A DNA stretch of 64,000 nt. Source: Isoetes taiwanensis. Taxonomy: Eukaryota; Streptophyta; Lycopodiopsida; Isoetales; Isoetaceae. Position 1 is the first letter of the stretch. Each line of letters opens with the position of its first letter. This document shows positions 42,760 to 54,899 of the stretch, in pieces. The position numbers and the translations under genes were made by a program. The notes under the pieces are model-generated. The model did not search any database and had not been told where the DNA came from. It was given only the letters and a program-made list of their open reading frames with translations. The DNA is taken from NCBI GenBank assembly GCA_021234155.1, contig JAJEKV010000053.1, positions 6,403,424 through 6,467,423 on the forward strand, read 5' to 3'.

Positions 42760-43900
42760 TGAAAGAGGATTTAAAAAGAGCTATGGCTCTCTTAGAAAAG
42801 GACAAATGCCCTGGTCTGGGGAATCCAAAACTATTTCTGACTGGCGATCTATTACATTGCTTTCCTCTGTGTACAAGATCTTTGCTAAGATATTGGAAGA
42901 AAAAGTTTGAGACATTTTGGCTGACTCTAACTCATCGATACAATCTGGCTTTCTTCCTCCTCACTGTATTCTCAATAACGTGGCTGCTGCATATGAGGGA
43001 ATATATTGGGCCCGGTTACAAGATCATAGAACGGTGTATCTTAAGCTTGATTTTGCTAAAGCTTACGGTTTCTTCGTGAAGCGTCTTCTTGCTCTTGGGT
43101 TCAGGGAGTCATTTACAAGAAATGTCATGAAGCTTCATACATCAGCAAGGTCTATTGTACTTTTTCAGGACGAGCCATTGGATATTTTTGTAGTGAATTC
43201 GACAAAGTTGCCCCTTAGCATCCTAGCTCTTCACAATTGTGGCAGAAGTATTATCCCAGCTTTTAGGATGGCATCATTCAAGGTCTGCCAATGCACAATG
43301 GTTCTCAAGAGGTATGTAATCAATATGCCGATGACACTTTTGTGTTCTTAATTGCCGAGGCTGAAAATCTTCATAATGCTAAGCCATTGTTAGGCACATT
43401 CTCCTTAGCATCAGGAGTTCTTGTGGGTTGGCAAAAATGTATTGCTTTATAGATGTTGGACAGTCCCATCCCTGCCTGTATTCTAGACTATCCGTGGAAT
43501 ATACTTTTGCATGGAAATAACATGAAGTTGCATGGTATCCCTATTAGAATTCACGTCTCTACTTCAGATGCTTGGGATGAAATTATTAGAGGGTTGCAAA
43601 GGCACTTATTTTGATGGAATATAGCTAACTTTCCATGCTCGGAAGAATCACTGTGGCTAAATGTGTTCTTAGTAATACTCATGTCTGCATGGCATCTGCT
43701 CTATTAGCTTCTCATTATAAGGTAGAGGATATTGTGCATGTCGTCAAGAATTTTATTTGGGGTGGAAATGAAGTAGGAGCTGTGGTCAAAGTAGCTTGGC
43801 CGAAGTGCATTAAATCTAAGGCAGCTGGTGGTCTTAGAATGTTGGATTTTCACCTCGAAAGTAAGGTGATGATATCAAAGTTTATTTGAAGGATTCTCAT
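42760..43900 (+). pseudogene. LINE reverse-transcriptase fragment
   Basis: Broken frames give MALLEKDKCPGL, DWRSITLLSSVYKIFAKILE, SNSSIQSGFLPPHCILNNVA, VYLKLDFAKAYG and, in another frame near 43320, QYADDTFVF, the catalytic box. The thumb-region piece AGGLRMLDFHLESK ends near 43889. This is the RT and connection part of an L1-like ORF2. No endonuclease or poly(A) tail was found, so both ends are missing. It is not part of LINE-A or LINE-B, which are far more distant in sequence. Confidence 0.82.
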
Positions 43901-44733
43901 TAGTAAGAATGATTCTTCTGGCCTGAGGTTGCAGATGTAGTCGATTCAGCATTGTCTTCTATTTCATAAAACCACTATTAAGCCTCTCTACTGTAACAGA
44001 CCTGGGCACTTGATGGGCCAGTATACATACTTATGTATGTATTTACATATGCATGGCATGTATACAGCATGAGTCTAAGGTTTTGTCTCTTTGGAAAAAA
44101 GATTGTTGTAGAGCATGAAGGCAGGGAGCAATTCTGGGCAGTTTTAGAGCCCAAAATTTGAAGCATCATATCTTGGCGACTCGAGATCCTTCTTAGGTGA
44201 TTTTTCTTTTGCTAGAAAGATTTTCGAGTAAGCTTTTTGGATTGGGTCTGAACAAGCCGAAATACAAATATATGGAAAGTTGTGACAGCAATTGTGATGC
44301 TGGGATAGAATTGACTGCACTATTTCTGCAATTTGGTTCTTGGAGCTAGAAGGCGATTTTTCGAGGCGCAAGCAATAGGAAAGGGTCAAGAGGTCTATGC
44401 ATAAAGAAATTATCAGGTGGCGTTTTGCTTTTGATCAATTGAGGTGCTATGAGCTGTCGTGATTAGTCTGTACATGATTTTTGCATGTGCATATATGATC
44501 AAGTATGAAATTGTTGGAGACTCATAAGGCTATATCAGTCAATGGAAACATATTTAGAAAGATTAATCTAAGTCAAGAAGGTCTGAAATTACTTGGGAAG
44601 TGCTGAGATAGCTTGAATGCACAGAATTGGCACGTCTTGAACCTTCTTTGCTGGACATCTACATGTTTTGGAACTAACCGATCACCCTTTTTTTTTCTGT
44701 TGTTTATATTTGTTTGGTTGAGTTGTCTCTATA
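43901..44733. other. No gene seen
   Basis: AT-rich spacer between the LINE fragment and the Gypsy remnant. It includes a short TATGTATGTATTTACATATG dyad near 44033. The Gypsy RT domain expected here is not recognisable. Confidence 0.5.
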
Positions 44734-46463
44734 TTTGATGTTCATGTGGATGTTTCAGCTTTTGCTATTGGTGCTGTTTTTTCCCAGGAACATGATTCTC
44801 AACTTGTCAAACCGATTCGCTATGCGAGCAAAAAACTCAACCATGCAGAGAAAAAATATACTACCACGTAACGGGAAGTGTTTGGACTCATCTCTTATGT
44901 ACAACGATTCTGTCACTATCTGTTGGGTAGCAAAATCAAGTTCTTTGTGGATCATCAAGCTCTGCTCTATCTGATCAATAAGACCACGCCTACGGAACGT
45001 ATTGCTCGATGGACTTCTCCAAGAGTTTGCTCCCTTTGAAATCATTCATAAGGCAGGCAAGTCTCATGTGGTGCCTGATTATCTTTCACGCATTCACATC
45101 GATGATCTGTCCTCAGGAGTTTCTGACAGTTTTCCAGATGCTCAATTCTTTTTGGTCACCGCCATGCCACATTGGTTCTATGACTACCAACAATATATTC
45201 TCTCTGGTGCCTTACCATCTGAAGATCCCATGCTTTCTCCTGAAAAGCTGCGCTCACGCCGTCAACAATTCCTTCGTGAAATCCGTGACTATACCATGGC
45301 TGTTGGACATCTTTACAGGCGTGGCAAGGATATAATCTTGTGCTGATGTATTTTTTCTCATGAAGTCCCTGAGATTGTTCGCCAAGCCCATGAAGGCCTT
45401 GGTGGAGGCCATTTACTTGGTGATAACATGGCCAGGAAAATTCTTTTGGCTGGCTATTTTTGGCCCACGCTGTTCAAAGATGCCCACACTCATGCACGCC
45501 ATTGTGATGTCTGTCAGCACATGGGAAGGCCCACGGCCCATGACGCTTCACCCTTAACTCCTGTTGCCACGTCGTTACCCTTCAGCAAATGAGGTATGGA
45601 ATTTGTTGGGCCCATGGATCCACCTGCTCGAACTCTCCTGCTCAATACATCCTTGTTCTCACTGATTATACAACAAAGTGGGCTGAAGCCTGTGCGTTAT
45701 CGGATAACGCCGCCACCAGCATGGCGCGAGTGCTCTACACACATGTCATTACACGCTTCGGCTACCCCACGGAACTAGTGAGCAACCATGGTGTTCATTT
45801 TGTTAATCATACGATCAAAGAACTAATGGACTACTTGCACATCCATCATCGAAAGAGCACTCCATATTATCCACAAGGCAATGGTCTTGTTGAAAGTACC
45901 AACAAGACTCTAATTAACATTCTCAAGAAAATTGGTGACGCTTCTAGAACAAATTGGCAATTTGTGGGCTATAACACTACTTACAAAATTGCCATAGGAT
46001 AGACACCGTCCAAATTAGTGTATAGCCAAGAGGCTTTGATGCCTTTTGGGTTTGTCCTACCCACTCTTCGATTTCAACTTGCTACTACCCATGATCCTCC
46101 TGCTGCTTTACAGGAGAGGGTTTATCAGTTGCAACAATTAGATGAACTTCACAGGGATGCTTATGTCATGGTTCTTGATGGGAAACAATTGCGAAAATCC
46201 TGGCATGACAAACACATCCGAACAAAACTTGCAGTGAAGGGGATTTAGTTATTCTTTATGATTCCTGGTACAAACATTTGCCAGGCAAGCTCAAACTTCG
46301 TTGGCTTGACCCTTACAAAATTATTCAGGTGGTCCAACCGAGTATATTTCAACTTGCAGAATTAGATGGCACTACATTACCTACTTTGGTTAATGGTTTT
46401 CGCCTCAAACCCTTTCACACTACAATAACAGACACAACTCAAGACACAGATGTGCATAATTGA
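44734..46463 (+). pseudogene. Ty3/Gypsy pol remnant: RNase H, integrase and C-terminal end
   Basis: RNase H reads FDVHVDVSAFAIGAVFSQ and IRYASKKLNHAEKKYT, with a stop replacing the usual E of the EREV motif, then CHYLLGSKIKFFVDHQALLY. A one-base shift leads to EFAPFEIIHKAGKSHVVPDY. The integrase zinc finger follows (RQAHEGLGGGHLLGD, HARHCDVCQHMGRP), then the core at 45589-46002. The first catalytic D is present (VLTDYTTKWAEA), the second is N (VSNHGVHF), and the E is kept (GLVESTNKTL). After two stops and one shift the pol end reads LPGKLKLRWLDPYKI and GFRLKPFH. gag, protease and RT are missing. Confidence 0.9.
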
Positions 46464-46757
46464 GTAACTGGCTTATATTATATTCACAAAAAAAGTCAGG
46501 TTACACAAAAATTGGGTATAGCCCTTCCTTAGTCGCAGGGGGCATCGCTCTTAATCTATGCACAAAATCCTAAACAATGTCTAAAATGAAACACACTTAT
46601 TTAAGAAGTGCATTTGAAAGATTCCTCTAAAAATTTTGGAAAACTAAAAAATGAGGCAAAATAAAGGGCAATCAAAGTTTTTGGACGCAAGTTGTTCAAA
46701 ACTGTCCTTAAAAACAACTTTTTTAGAGTGACATAACATAAATAAGAAGACCCTTAA

Positions 46758-47830
46758 AAAAATCGCATCGATCCGAGACATCGGATTGCCATTCTAGAAT
46801 GGGACGAGCATGCATGTCATGCATGCATGCGGGTGGCGCATGCCCGTTCTTGGTTGGGAGTTCGTTTTTTCAGGCGCGTTTCTGCATCCACGTCTCATCG
46901 GCGCTTCCTCTTCTCTCAGCAGTACCTTATTCTCTTTGAATTGTTTCCAGGCAGGGGAGGGGCTTCTTCCTGCCTGGTTTAGCCAATTTGGCGTATCTTT
47001 CTTGCTATCCTTTACCGGCCTTTGGCCTCGTCCTGTGACCTTCGTCCTCGATCCTAGTTTGTAAGGAAGTTCTCTGGTAGTCGGGCGGTTTGTTGGTTTC
47101 TTGCGAGTCCCATTCTAGAATCGCATCGATCCGAGACATCGGATCGCCATTCTAGAATGGGACGAGCATGCATGTCATGCATGCATGCGGGCGGCGCATG
47201 CCCGTTCTTGGTTGGGAGTTCGCTTTTTCAGGCGCGTTTCTGCATCCACGTCTCATCGGCGCTTCCTCTTCTCTCAGCAGTAGCTTATTCTCTTTGAACC
47301 CACCCTTCCCCCCTTCTTTGTTATTATATTTTGTACAAGTTCTGTTTATCATGTTTTTCCACCCGCTGGGTGATACTTTTTTTTCCACCCGCTGGGTGAT
47401 GTTGGGTGATGCTGTTCTCTGGTATGTTTCTCGTTTGTTGTGTTGGTGATGTGCGAGTACAGGTTGGCGAGTGGCATCCGTTTCGACTTCTCCATACGGG
47501 GGTTTTTTGGGAGCGATTCTATGCCTTACGTTTGTCTAAGCCCCTTGCCGAAGGCTTATCACTAGGGTTTTTCCTCGAAAACCCGAAAGGGCGGGGTTTT
47601 TTAATCCCGGTGATAAGCTTTCGACAGGTACATCAGCCACTCATCTATTAGCATTGTATTTGTTTTGGGGTCCAAATGATATAATTGGATTTTCCCTTTA
47701 TTTTTCGTGGGTAGTTCGCATGTGTGCGGCTGCCCACTGTTCACCATTGTAGAAAATCTGCTGAGATGAATGAGAAGCCTATCTATCGGGCAGTTTGTTG
47801 GTTTCTTGCGAGTCCCATTCTAGAATATGT
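46758..47830 (+). mobile_element. LTR-like sequence in two tandem, unequal copies
   Basis: A unit starting TCGCATCGATCCGAGACATC is found at 46767 and 47121. Both copies share about 175 bases (through GGAGTTCG and GCGCTTCCTCTTCTCTCAGC). A second shared piece, GTTTGTTGGTTTCTTGCGAG, ends both copies near 47117 and 47825. The size (about 0.36 and 0.71 kb) and the position after the Gypsy pol remnant suggest LTR pieces joined by unequal exchange. No TG...CA ends or priming sites could be fixed. Open frames inside are shadows of the repeat. Confidence 0.5.
47549..47623. repeat. Stem-loop with 14-base arms
   Basis: CGAAGGCTTATCAC (47549-47562) pairs with GTGATAAGCTTTCG (47610-47623), with one mismatch. 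The inner GGGTTTT...AAAACCC forms a second stem. It lies inside the longer LTR-like copy, where a terminator or packaging-type structure would be possible. Role unknown. Confidence 0.6.
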
Positions 47831-48419
47831 CGTTTTAGGGGTCAAACGAGCATTTACGAGAGCCACAAAGATTTCTACGACCAAAATAAATGTAAATACA
47901 ATAGGTTCTCTTTGCATATAGTTGTGTAAAATTCTTTGTGATAGCAATTGCAAAGGAAGAAATATATATTGTTACGCAGCAAAAGAAAGATCACATGGAT
48001 ATCATAACATAATCTGTGAAGGAACAATTACACGGACAACATATGCAGGTATTTCATCATATATGTTATGGTTATCGAATATAGAAATGCCTAAAAAAGG
48101 ATGGTTGTACTTCCATTTGCTTGATGCATGCCATTAGTATAGATACTATTAATAGTGCCAGCATTGCTGGGATAATGTTGGGAACCTAGAAATAATAAAG
48201 CCCGTGTAATGTTACAATATACATTAGCTACACTCTCATAACATGTATAGGTTGAAATCTGTGTAGGATTTGAACCATCGTTAAGGTTTTGGTCCACTTA
48301 TAATTTATGTAAGTTGTAATTTGTGTAGCCAATGGGATTTTAAATCCCTGCCAAAAGTTTGGTCCATGATGACATAGAAGAAGCCCACCAAGATTTTGGT
48401 TCATGATAACCTATAAATG

Positions 48420-48890
48420 GCCTGACAAACATGTAGATGTTCAGGATTGTTATAAACAAAGAATCTTATGCCTGACAAACATGTACATGTTTAGGATTGT
48501 TGTAGGCAAAGAATCTTATGCACATGCATTTTAAAATGGCATTTGTATGTTTAGGTATGTTTAGAAATTCTATGTTCAATCATCTATTTCATTTTTCTAT
48601 GTGCTCTGAAGGCATATTGCAGGTGATATAAATAGACTATTGCAGGATAAATAGACTAAGTACACTTGAACCCTATGTTCAACAATCCGTTTCATTCTTC
48701 TCTATTCTTTGAAGGCATATTGCAGGTGAGGTATGTAGTAATAACAATGTTTGCTTCTTGGTATTGCATCGTGCTTTGAATATTATGATTATATTGACAT
48801 TTGCTACAAAACCACCATAATACAGGCATGTACGCATAGTCTTAACAATACAGGCATGCATGCATAAGTACAGGCATGCATGCATAGTCT
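48420..48890. repeat. Cluster of short direct repeats
   Basis: A 50-base unit beginning CCTGACAAACATGTA is at 48420-48469 and 48471-48520. A second unit ending GAAGGCATATTGCAGGTG is at about 48578-48624 and 48680-48727. ACAGGCATGCATGCATA recurs three times at 48824-48884. 47.83-49.2 kb holds no supported gene. Confidence 0.75.
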
Positions 48891-49200
48891 TAAAAATGGT
48901 TGTGCCAAACAGTTTTTTAAGGTGCCATTCATCACTTTCATCTATTATTCTCCACTTTCATGTGCTCGAGTAATTGTATGATTAATAATTACATATTCTT
49001 GCCAATTAACCTCATATTGATGCTTGCAAATGTCTCAAAATAGTCTGGTTACAACGATGAAGGTTTCACCAAAATACCATGATCCATAGATAATGTCCTA
49101 TTGTTTTAGAGACTGCAAAATGACAAAGATAAACCCCTTGTTGCTTTGAAAGAGTAGATTGTAGCATTGCAAATGATTATAGGCTCTTGGGTATGGACTA

Positions 49201-49440
49201 TTATCTTGTTGCATCCTGTTTGCACTTGGTATACTGTATCAGCAAGATCAGCTTATCATGAACAAAATCCCACAACTTTGCAATTTTAGTTGCTGAAGCA
49301 TCTATGCCGCGTACTGCAACATACTTGCACTGCAGCTGAACTTCGCCACCTGAAGCACGCAAAGCATATTGTATTTTATCAAACATCTTGCAGTTTTTAC
49401 TAAAATGAGCTAAAATAGAAGTGTATCTGTGCTTTAACAT
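49201..49440 (-). CDS. Hypothetical 79-residue frame
   Basis: The frame has a varied, protein-like composition (MFDKIQYALRASGGEVQLQC, KYVAVRGIDASATKIAKLWD) and a possible acceptor AG just ahead of the MFDK methionine. It may be an exon of a host gene. I do not recognise the family and found no partner exons with confidence. It could be chance. Confidence 0.2.
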   Translation of the reverse strand: MLKHRYTSILAHFSKNCKMFDKIQYALRASGGEVQLQCKYVAVRGIDASATKIAKLWDFVHDKLILLIQYTKCKQDATR

Positions 49441-49823
49441 TGTGAAACATGGAAAAGAGTGACGTCAATATTTGGATTACCTGACGAAATGAATTACGAA
49501 ATGGTCCATAGCCCAGATGTCTGTCAGGTAGACCGGATGTCTTTGAAGCAACTTTCTGTGACTTTGGAACAACTGGCTATCATGCACTCTTCTCTGGAGG
49601 CCCTGCCCACGAACCTTCTGGTTGCTTTAATCATTCACATCAACAATGGTTGTTGGTTCTCCTAGCAATTACAGCGAACAGATCTTCAGGATCCTATTTT
49701 GAAGGTCTATCTTTTTCCAACATAGAACCGATCTGTTTGTTCTACTCTTTCCATGAACATTAAAGTAATAACCAATAGGTCCATTAAATTGCTTAGAGTT
49801 TGAGTTGAATATTCACTTACAGA

Positions 49824-50160
49824 ATGGGAGGCATGCCTTATTATCTAGAGGACCCCATCATCCCAGGTCTTCTAGATGATGTTGCCACGCTGTGCCTTGC
49901 CCGTGTTCCCCTCGAGAAATTTCCAACTATGGGGCTTGTGTCTAACCAGACAAGAATTGAGGCAACAGCTTTACGTGCATCCTTCACCACCAGATGTTAT
50001 CCGAAGATGTTCAGAATACCAGATGGCGTGCATATATTCCTTCAGTGGTTGGTCTTTTCCTATGCCTGGAGGACCTAAGAACGACTTCACCTATGCTGCA
50101 ATTGATCAGGAGCTCTTTGTTATTGGAAACTCGGCCATGAACTATGGAAGAACTCGGCCA
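49824..50160 (+). pseudogene. F-box/kelch protein fragment
   Basis: The start reads PIIPGLLDDVATLCLARVPL, the classical beginning of the F-box in plant F-box/kelch proteins (LIPGLPDDVAxxCLARVP), followed by LVSNQ, where LVSRxWR is expected. A one-base shift near 49.93 kb leads into GWSFPMPGGPKNDFTYAAID and QELFVIGN, a kelch-like strand. Full members have about 350-400 residues; this one stops after one kelch-like piece and lacks an intact frame. Intact relatives select substrates for SCF ubiquitin ligases. Confidence 0.65.
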
Positions 50161-50332
50161 TGAACTCGGCCATGAACTATTGGGAACTCGGCCCTAAAAA
50201 CAAAATTCCGGAAGAACTACGGCCATGAAGAACCCTATTTTTTTTTCAACAAACAATAAATATCCATCTAATAAAATTTCCATGTTTTATATTGTATTGG
50301 ATTTATAACAATACGTATTTAAAGAGAACTTG

Positions 50333-50559
50333 TAGTATAAATTTATATCGTGGCTTCCTTTGTAAAATAATTCTGGTATAAATTTATACTGCTCCTGCCC
50401 TTTTCATGAGGGGTGATGGTATAAACTTATACCGCTTAAGCTTGCAAGCGGTATAAATTTATACCACTTGAGTTCAATTTATAAATTTATACCACTCGAG
50501 TTCACAGGCAGTATAAATTTATACCACTCGCTTGAACTTACGTGGTATAAATTTATATC
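50333..50559. repeat. Seven copies of a 16-base palindrome
   Basis: GGTATAAATTTATACC, a perfect palindrome, or one-to-three-base variants, begin near 50334, 50375, 50418, 50450, 50478, 50510 and 50544. The spacers are 12-27 bases and often hold a CTTGAG or CTCGAG piece. An eighth variant (GGTATCAATTTATACC) is at about 53794. No gene lies within 300 bases on either side with certainty. Confidence 0.85.
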
Positions 50560-51141
50560 GCTTGAGCTCATCCTATATTATAATGTTATTCAGTGTTCAA
50601 TCTCGCCCTAGATCGTGCGGCCTGGAATTTATTTGAGGAGATCGTGCGGTCCAGAATAAACCTTATTTTTTTTTAACGCTCCCTCCTCTTTCCTGGAACA
50701 GATGCGTCTGGCATTCCGGCATTCTGGACTCCTTTGTTTTTTGTTCCGATGCCCCTTGCCTTTGATTCGGCCTGTGAGCAGCTGCTTTGGTTCCTTCAGA
50801 CGCAGCCTTCTGTTGCTTCAAGATTCCAGACTTAGCTCTAACGTCCACAGCTATGCAGGTAGAGAGATGGAAAAATTGCTTGAAAGTTAACCTTAATGCA
50901 CATATCAGGTTATGGCAAATGCATAATCTTCAGGCCTTGGAGGTCTATAGTGAAATTGCTTGAAAGTTAGTGTAATTCTGTTGAAGGCGAGAACCCCGTT
51001 GTTGAACAGAAGAAGCGGGCCTGGTTGCAATCATCTGCTGGTTCGGGAAGCATGAAAGGCAAGTCCTGCATGCATCAAATACCCAAAAATTACGTGAGTC
51101 ATTTTTTCTAAACAAAGAGGAACCCATATTGCGCAGAGATT

Positions 51142-51315
51142 ATGGCATCTATCGGTTGTTTAAGTGCTTCCCTGTCTCCTTACTATTCCAGCCCTCGTGG
51201 TCTTGCGGCCCCTCGAGAGATGTCCTCAACAGGACTATTATGTTCAAGGGCTGAGACAGTTCAGATGCCGAATTATCACCCCATGCCTATTTCGTGTGCC
51301 GCATTGCCAAAGTAG
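51142..51315 (+). CDS. 57-residue frame resembling a transit peptide
   Basis: ATG at 51142 gives MASIGCLSASLSPYYSSPRG, then REMSSTGLLCSRAETVQMPN, ending at TAG 51313. Rich in S, A and L with few acids, it looks like a plastid transit peptide. That suggests the first exon of a nuclear gene for a plastid protein or its duplicated start. No mature-protein exon was recognised downstream, so it may be an orphan fragment. Confidence 0.25.
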   Translation: MASIGCLSASLSPYYSSPRGLAAPREMSSTGLLCSRAETVQMPNYHPMPISCAALPK

Positions 51316-51349
51316 TGACGGTGAGGATCCGATCAAAATGTGTTAAGGT

Positions 51350-54300
51350 CCGGATTGTCTCTTCATGTAGAAAGTCCTTCAAACCCTAAAGCTCATGTAT
51401 GGTACCTTCAACATTGGCTTCGGATGATTAGGATACCAAATATTTTGTTGCACTTTTATCGCAACATTTTCTTAACCTTGACTAAGATTCAAACCTGCTC
51501 CAACAAGGCTTTTACTATGGATGCATTTGGATTCAAAACTGTAAGTATTGTTTATAGTTATCTTCTTAAGTGAAAAAGAATTTATCCATGAATTTTCCAA
51601 GTGACTTCTTAATTTCGTGAAGCCTTACTTTTTTTGTTGAATCCTCATGCAACTTTGTAACTATGTTCATTCTTGAAGATAATTTTGCTATTGCGGATCA
51701 CATACGCCATTTGAAGGGGCTTTGTTGAAGCTCATTGGGATTTGGGAGTTTTGCTCAAATATGAAACTTGAGGTATGATTTCTTTGGAGTCTTGCATTTT
51801 TACATTATAATGGGACCTCACAAAACCAGTATTTTTTCAATCATTCAATCTTTCAATCTTTTTATGGTTACTTGAATTGTGCGAGGGTCAAACATATTGG
51901 AAGTTGGACAAGTGAAAGCTCAATGTAAGTTTGTTCACTTTCTTAAATTTTCACCACTTCTCATTCAATTTCATGATGCTTTGCATGAAATTGTAGACAA
52001 ACTTCCTCCTTGAAGGCCTATCGCTTTTGCCATCTTTGCAACGCTTTTATTTGGATAGATCTTTGCAATCGGGTTTCTCTGGCTTGCATAGCTTGGAAAG
52101 TGGTGAATTGATTGCAAATCTTATGTAGAAAGTGCTTCCCACGATGTAGCTAGATGTTGCAGAAGAATGCCTTACACATGCAAAAAGCCTCACTGGCTTG
52201 CTTTACTTTACTCCTCATTAGCGAATAATGTTTCTTTAGAGGAGACTTCTAGCTAAAGAAGCAGGCTTCTGCGATCCTTTTATGTAGCCCTCAAATTATT
52301 AATACAAATGACTCCTTACATATGTGAGGAGCCAATATGTGACTGTCCACCAAAAGAAAAAATGTTTTTGCAAAGAGGCATATTTTTCTTCTTGCTTTCA
52401 ATTTCACATCTATTATATGGTTCTATGAGGCAACTACAACATATAAAAGGAAAAGAAGGTTAAAGTACCTTATGTGTTAACATATCAACGTGTATTTCGT
52501 AGTAGTCATAAGATGGATAATATGCTGGCACTACTACACCTTGATTTGATTTGGAGGATCAAGACTCATCAAAATGGATGGTGTGGTGCAGAATCAACCC
52601 CTTAAATCTAATGAATGTAGCTCTGCTATTGTATTTAACAAAGGTGAGTTTTATAATACATCAACAGACGGGTAGTCAAGATTGCAAATTCAATTGTAAG
52701 ATTGCAAACTATGTGCTTTACTAAAGGCAATCATCAAGATGTAAATTTAATTGTCTTATAATCATGTGAGATACATTGTGTGTAAAAAGTATGATCTACC
52801 AAAACGTGGTAAATCATATTGGGCATGCGATGTCAAAAATTACATGCACCAATGTCTCACATAGGCAGGCGTATATTTACAACATAAGATTGATATTAAG
52901 AGGTATTATATGACTCAAGTAAACTCTGCATATTCATTTAAGGTGTTTTTGAAGGCTGTGTGATCTGCGAAATATTGATTTGTATTCATTGTTTATCACA
53001 ATTGCCATGTCACAAGAAATGGGCAGTTTTATGGTTCTACACCTCGCGTACAAACATGTTTTTGAACCTTAATATCTTCCGACCTATGCACACAACATCT
53101 TTGGTATAGTTTATAATTATGACTCTAGCTTATTAGCCACATGTTGCCACCTTAGCTGGGCACCATTACTTCTATTATGATGTTCTTTCAATATCACTTT
53201 TCGTTCTTGGAAAATTGACCCTTAATGACATGAACTTGGCCCAAGGGTCTCTAATATTTTGTTAGACATGTATTATGCCATGTGCCTTCTCTCTTCTTTG
53301 TTTTCTTTCAAGTTTGTGGCAAAATGCAACAGCCTGACTTTTTGGTACAACCATGCAACAAAACTACCTTATCATTTTTGCATACCAACTCTCTTTGTTC
53401 TAAGAGGCTTCCTACCATTCTAGACCACTATATGCATTCACAATATCATAATATAGGTATAAATCTTTTGCATTTTCCTAAACAACTTTCAAGGTAATCA
53501 CAAAACTTACTTTAGCTATTATGTATTTCTTTATATGGATGTCCTATAACTTTAATTTATAGACCCATAACTTTATTGACAACTTTGTGTTGTAATATTA
53601 TTCCAACATTTAGCAAGCACATTGTAGCTTGGAACACAAATCTGTTAAAGCTGCAAAATTATTTTGACAATACAAATCTTCATACAGTTTAGCTTCAACA
53701 TTTGAGTAGTGCCATCTTAAGTGTTTTTGTGCCCAGCAACGCTGGGAACCGTAACTAGTATCATTTGATGCAATGCCTCCTAAGCTCCCGTATGGTATCA
53801 ATTTATACCGTCCAATAACGTGGGAAAAATCAAGCCTACGAACTAAAGCTAAAAAATATGAAGCCACGTTGTATGGTTACCTGGCCATCATTTGGCGGGT
53901 CAGAACCACATTTTAAGGCTCAAAACAACATCTGTGTTGGGTGAAACTGCCAAAAATTTTGTTATAGATGATGATGAAGTTTCATTAGTAGACAGTGCTG
54001 AGGAACATCCCTTTTGATGGTGGGGCAGACGACACGAATAGCTCTGGTAGAGGATGAGATGCATCCCGAATTGCTGCAAAATATAAGTTGGTCTAATAAG
54101 GCATATATGTAATTATGTTAAAGCTTCAGGGCTCGGGCAAAGTCAATACGTGTTGCAATTTTGACTGTCTTGTTCATAATTTTGTAAAGAATCCGAACAC
54201 TTTGAATGAGATACCTTTTGGTTGCTCCAGTGCACTCGTTGTTTTCTTCAATGTGTAGTTTTTGGAGTCCTTGAAATTTCTACTTTAAACCAAATTAGGG

Positions 54301-54890
54301 GGCTGAAACGTGGTAACGAACATTTTTTCATGGCATCTAAGTTCAACTACCCCCTCAAAAAGGCCACTAAAATGTCAAAATTGTCACACTTGTCATGCAC
54401 AGACCGCGAAAATGTACCCTTTTGAGGGAATAACCATCATCCAATTAAATTGGGATTATGTCAACTCCAAAATCACGCCAACCTGCTATTGTCTTCTAGG
54501 GGGTTTTTGTTTTTTTTAATCTTTTTTTTTGGACTTCAAAAATAACATAAGGTTGCGATTCACGTGTGACTTTTCGTATGCGAATTGAAATATGCAGAAA
54601 TGAAGAGCAAGTTGCTAACATAGATGAGACAAATATTGCTTGCTCGATAGATGATAATATTAGGTTTGATAATAACAAATTGCATTATTTGCGAGGCAAT
54701 TCCAGACTCGAAATTATCGATACATGGCACAAATATCATACAAAAATATCATATATTCCAATAAAACATTAAGGGATCAATCCATGTTTTTCCACGTATT
54801 TAACAAGGTGTGGTTCCATGTCACCGTTCTATCCGGTTGGGTGCGAATCTAACACTTCACCCACCGTCATCCCCATAGCCAAATTATGCA
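51350..54890. other. Gene-poor stretch
   Basis: About 3.5 kb of AT-rich sequence without a frame that carries a recognisable motif. Apart from the palindrome variant near 53794, no repeats stood out. Confidence 0.5.
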
Positions 54891-54899
54891 TAATAGACA

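Noticed and set aside
3089-46840. ATGCATGCGGGTGGCGCATG present at about 3089 and 46823
   Set aside because: The 20-base match sits in a coding remnant at one site and an LTR-like unit at the other, with no similarity around it. It is probably chance in a GCATGC-rich context.
46810-47449. Two similar plus-strand frames starting MHVMHACG
   Set aside because: They are the same LTR-like repeat translated twice and have no domain.
50333-50559. CRISPR-like spacing of the 16-base palindromes
   Set aside because: The units are palindromic and too short, the spacers are repetitive, and the genome is eukaryotic with no cas genes.
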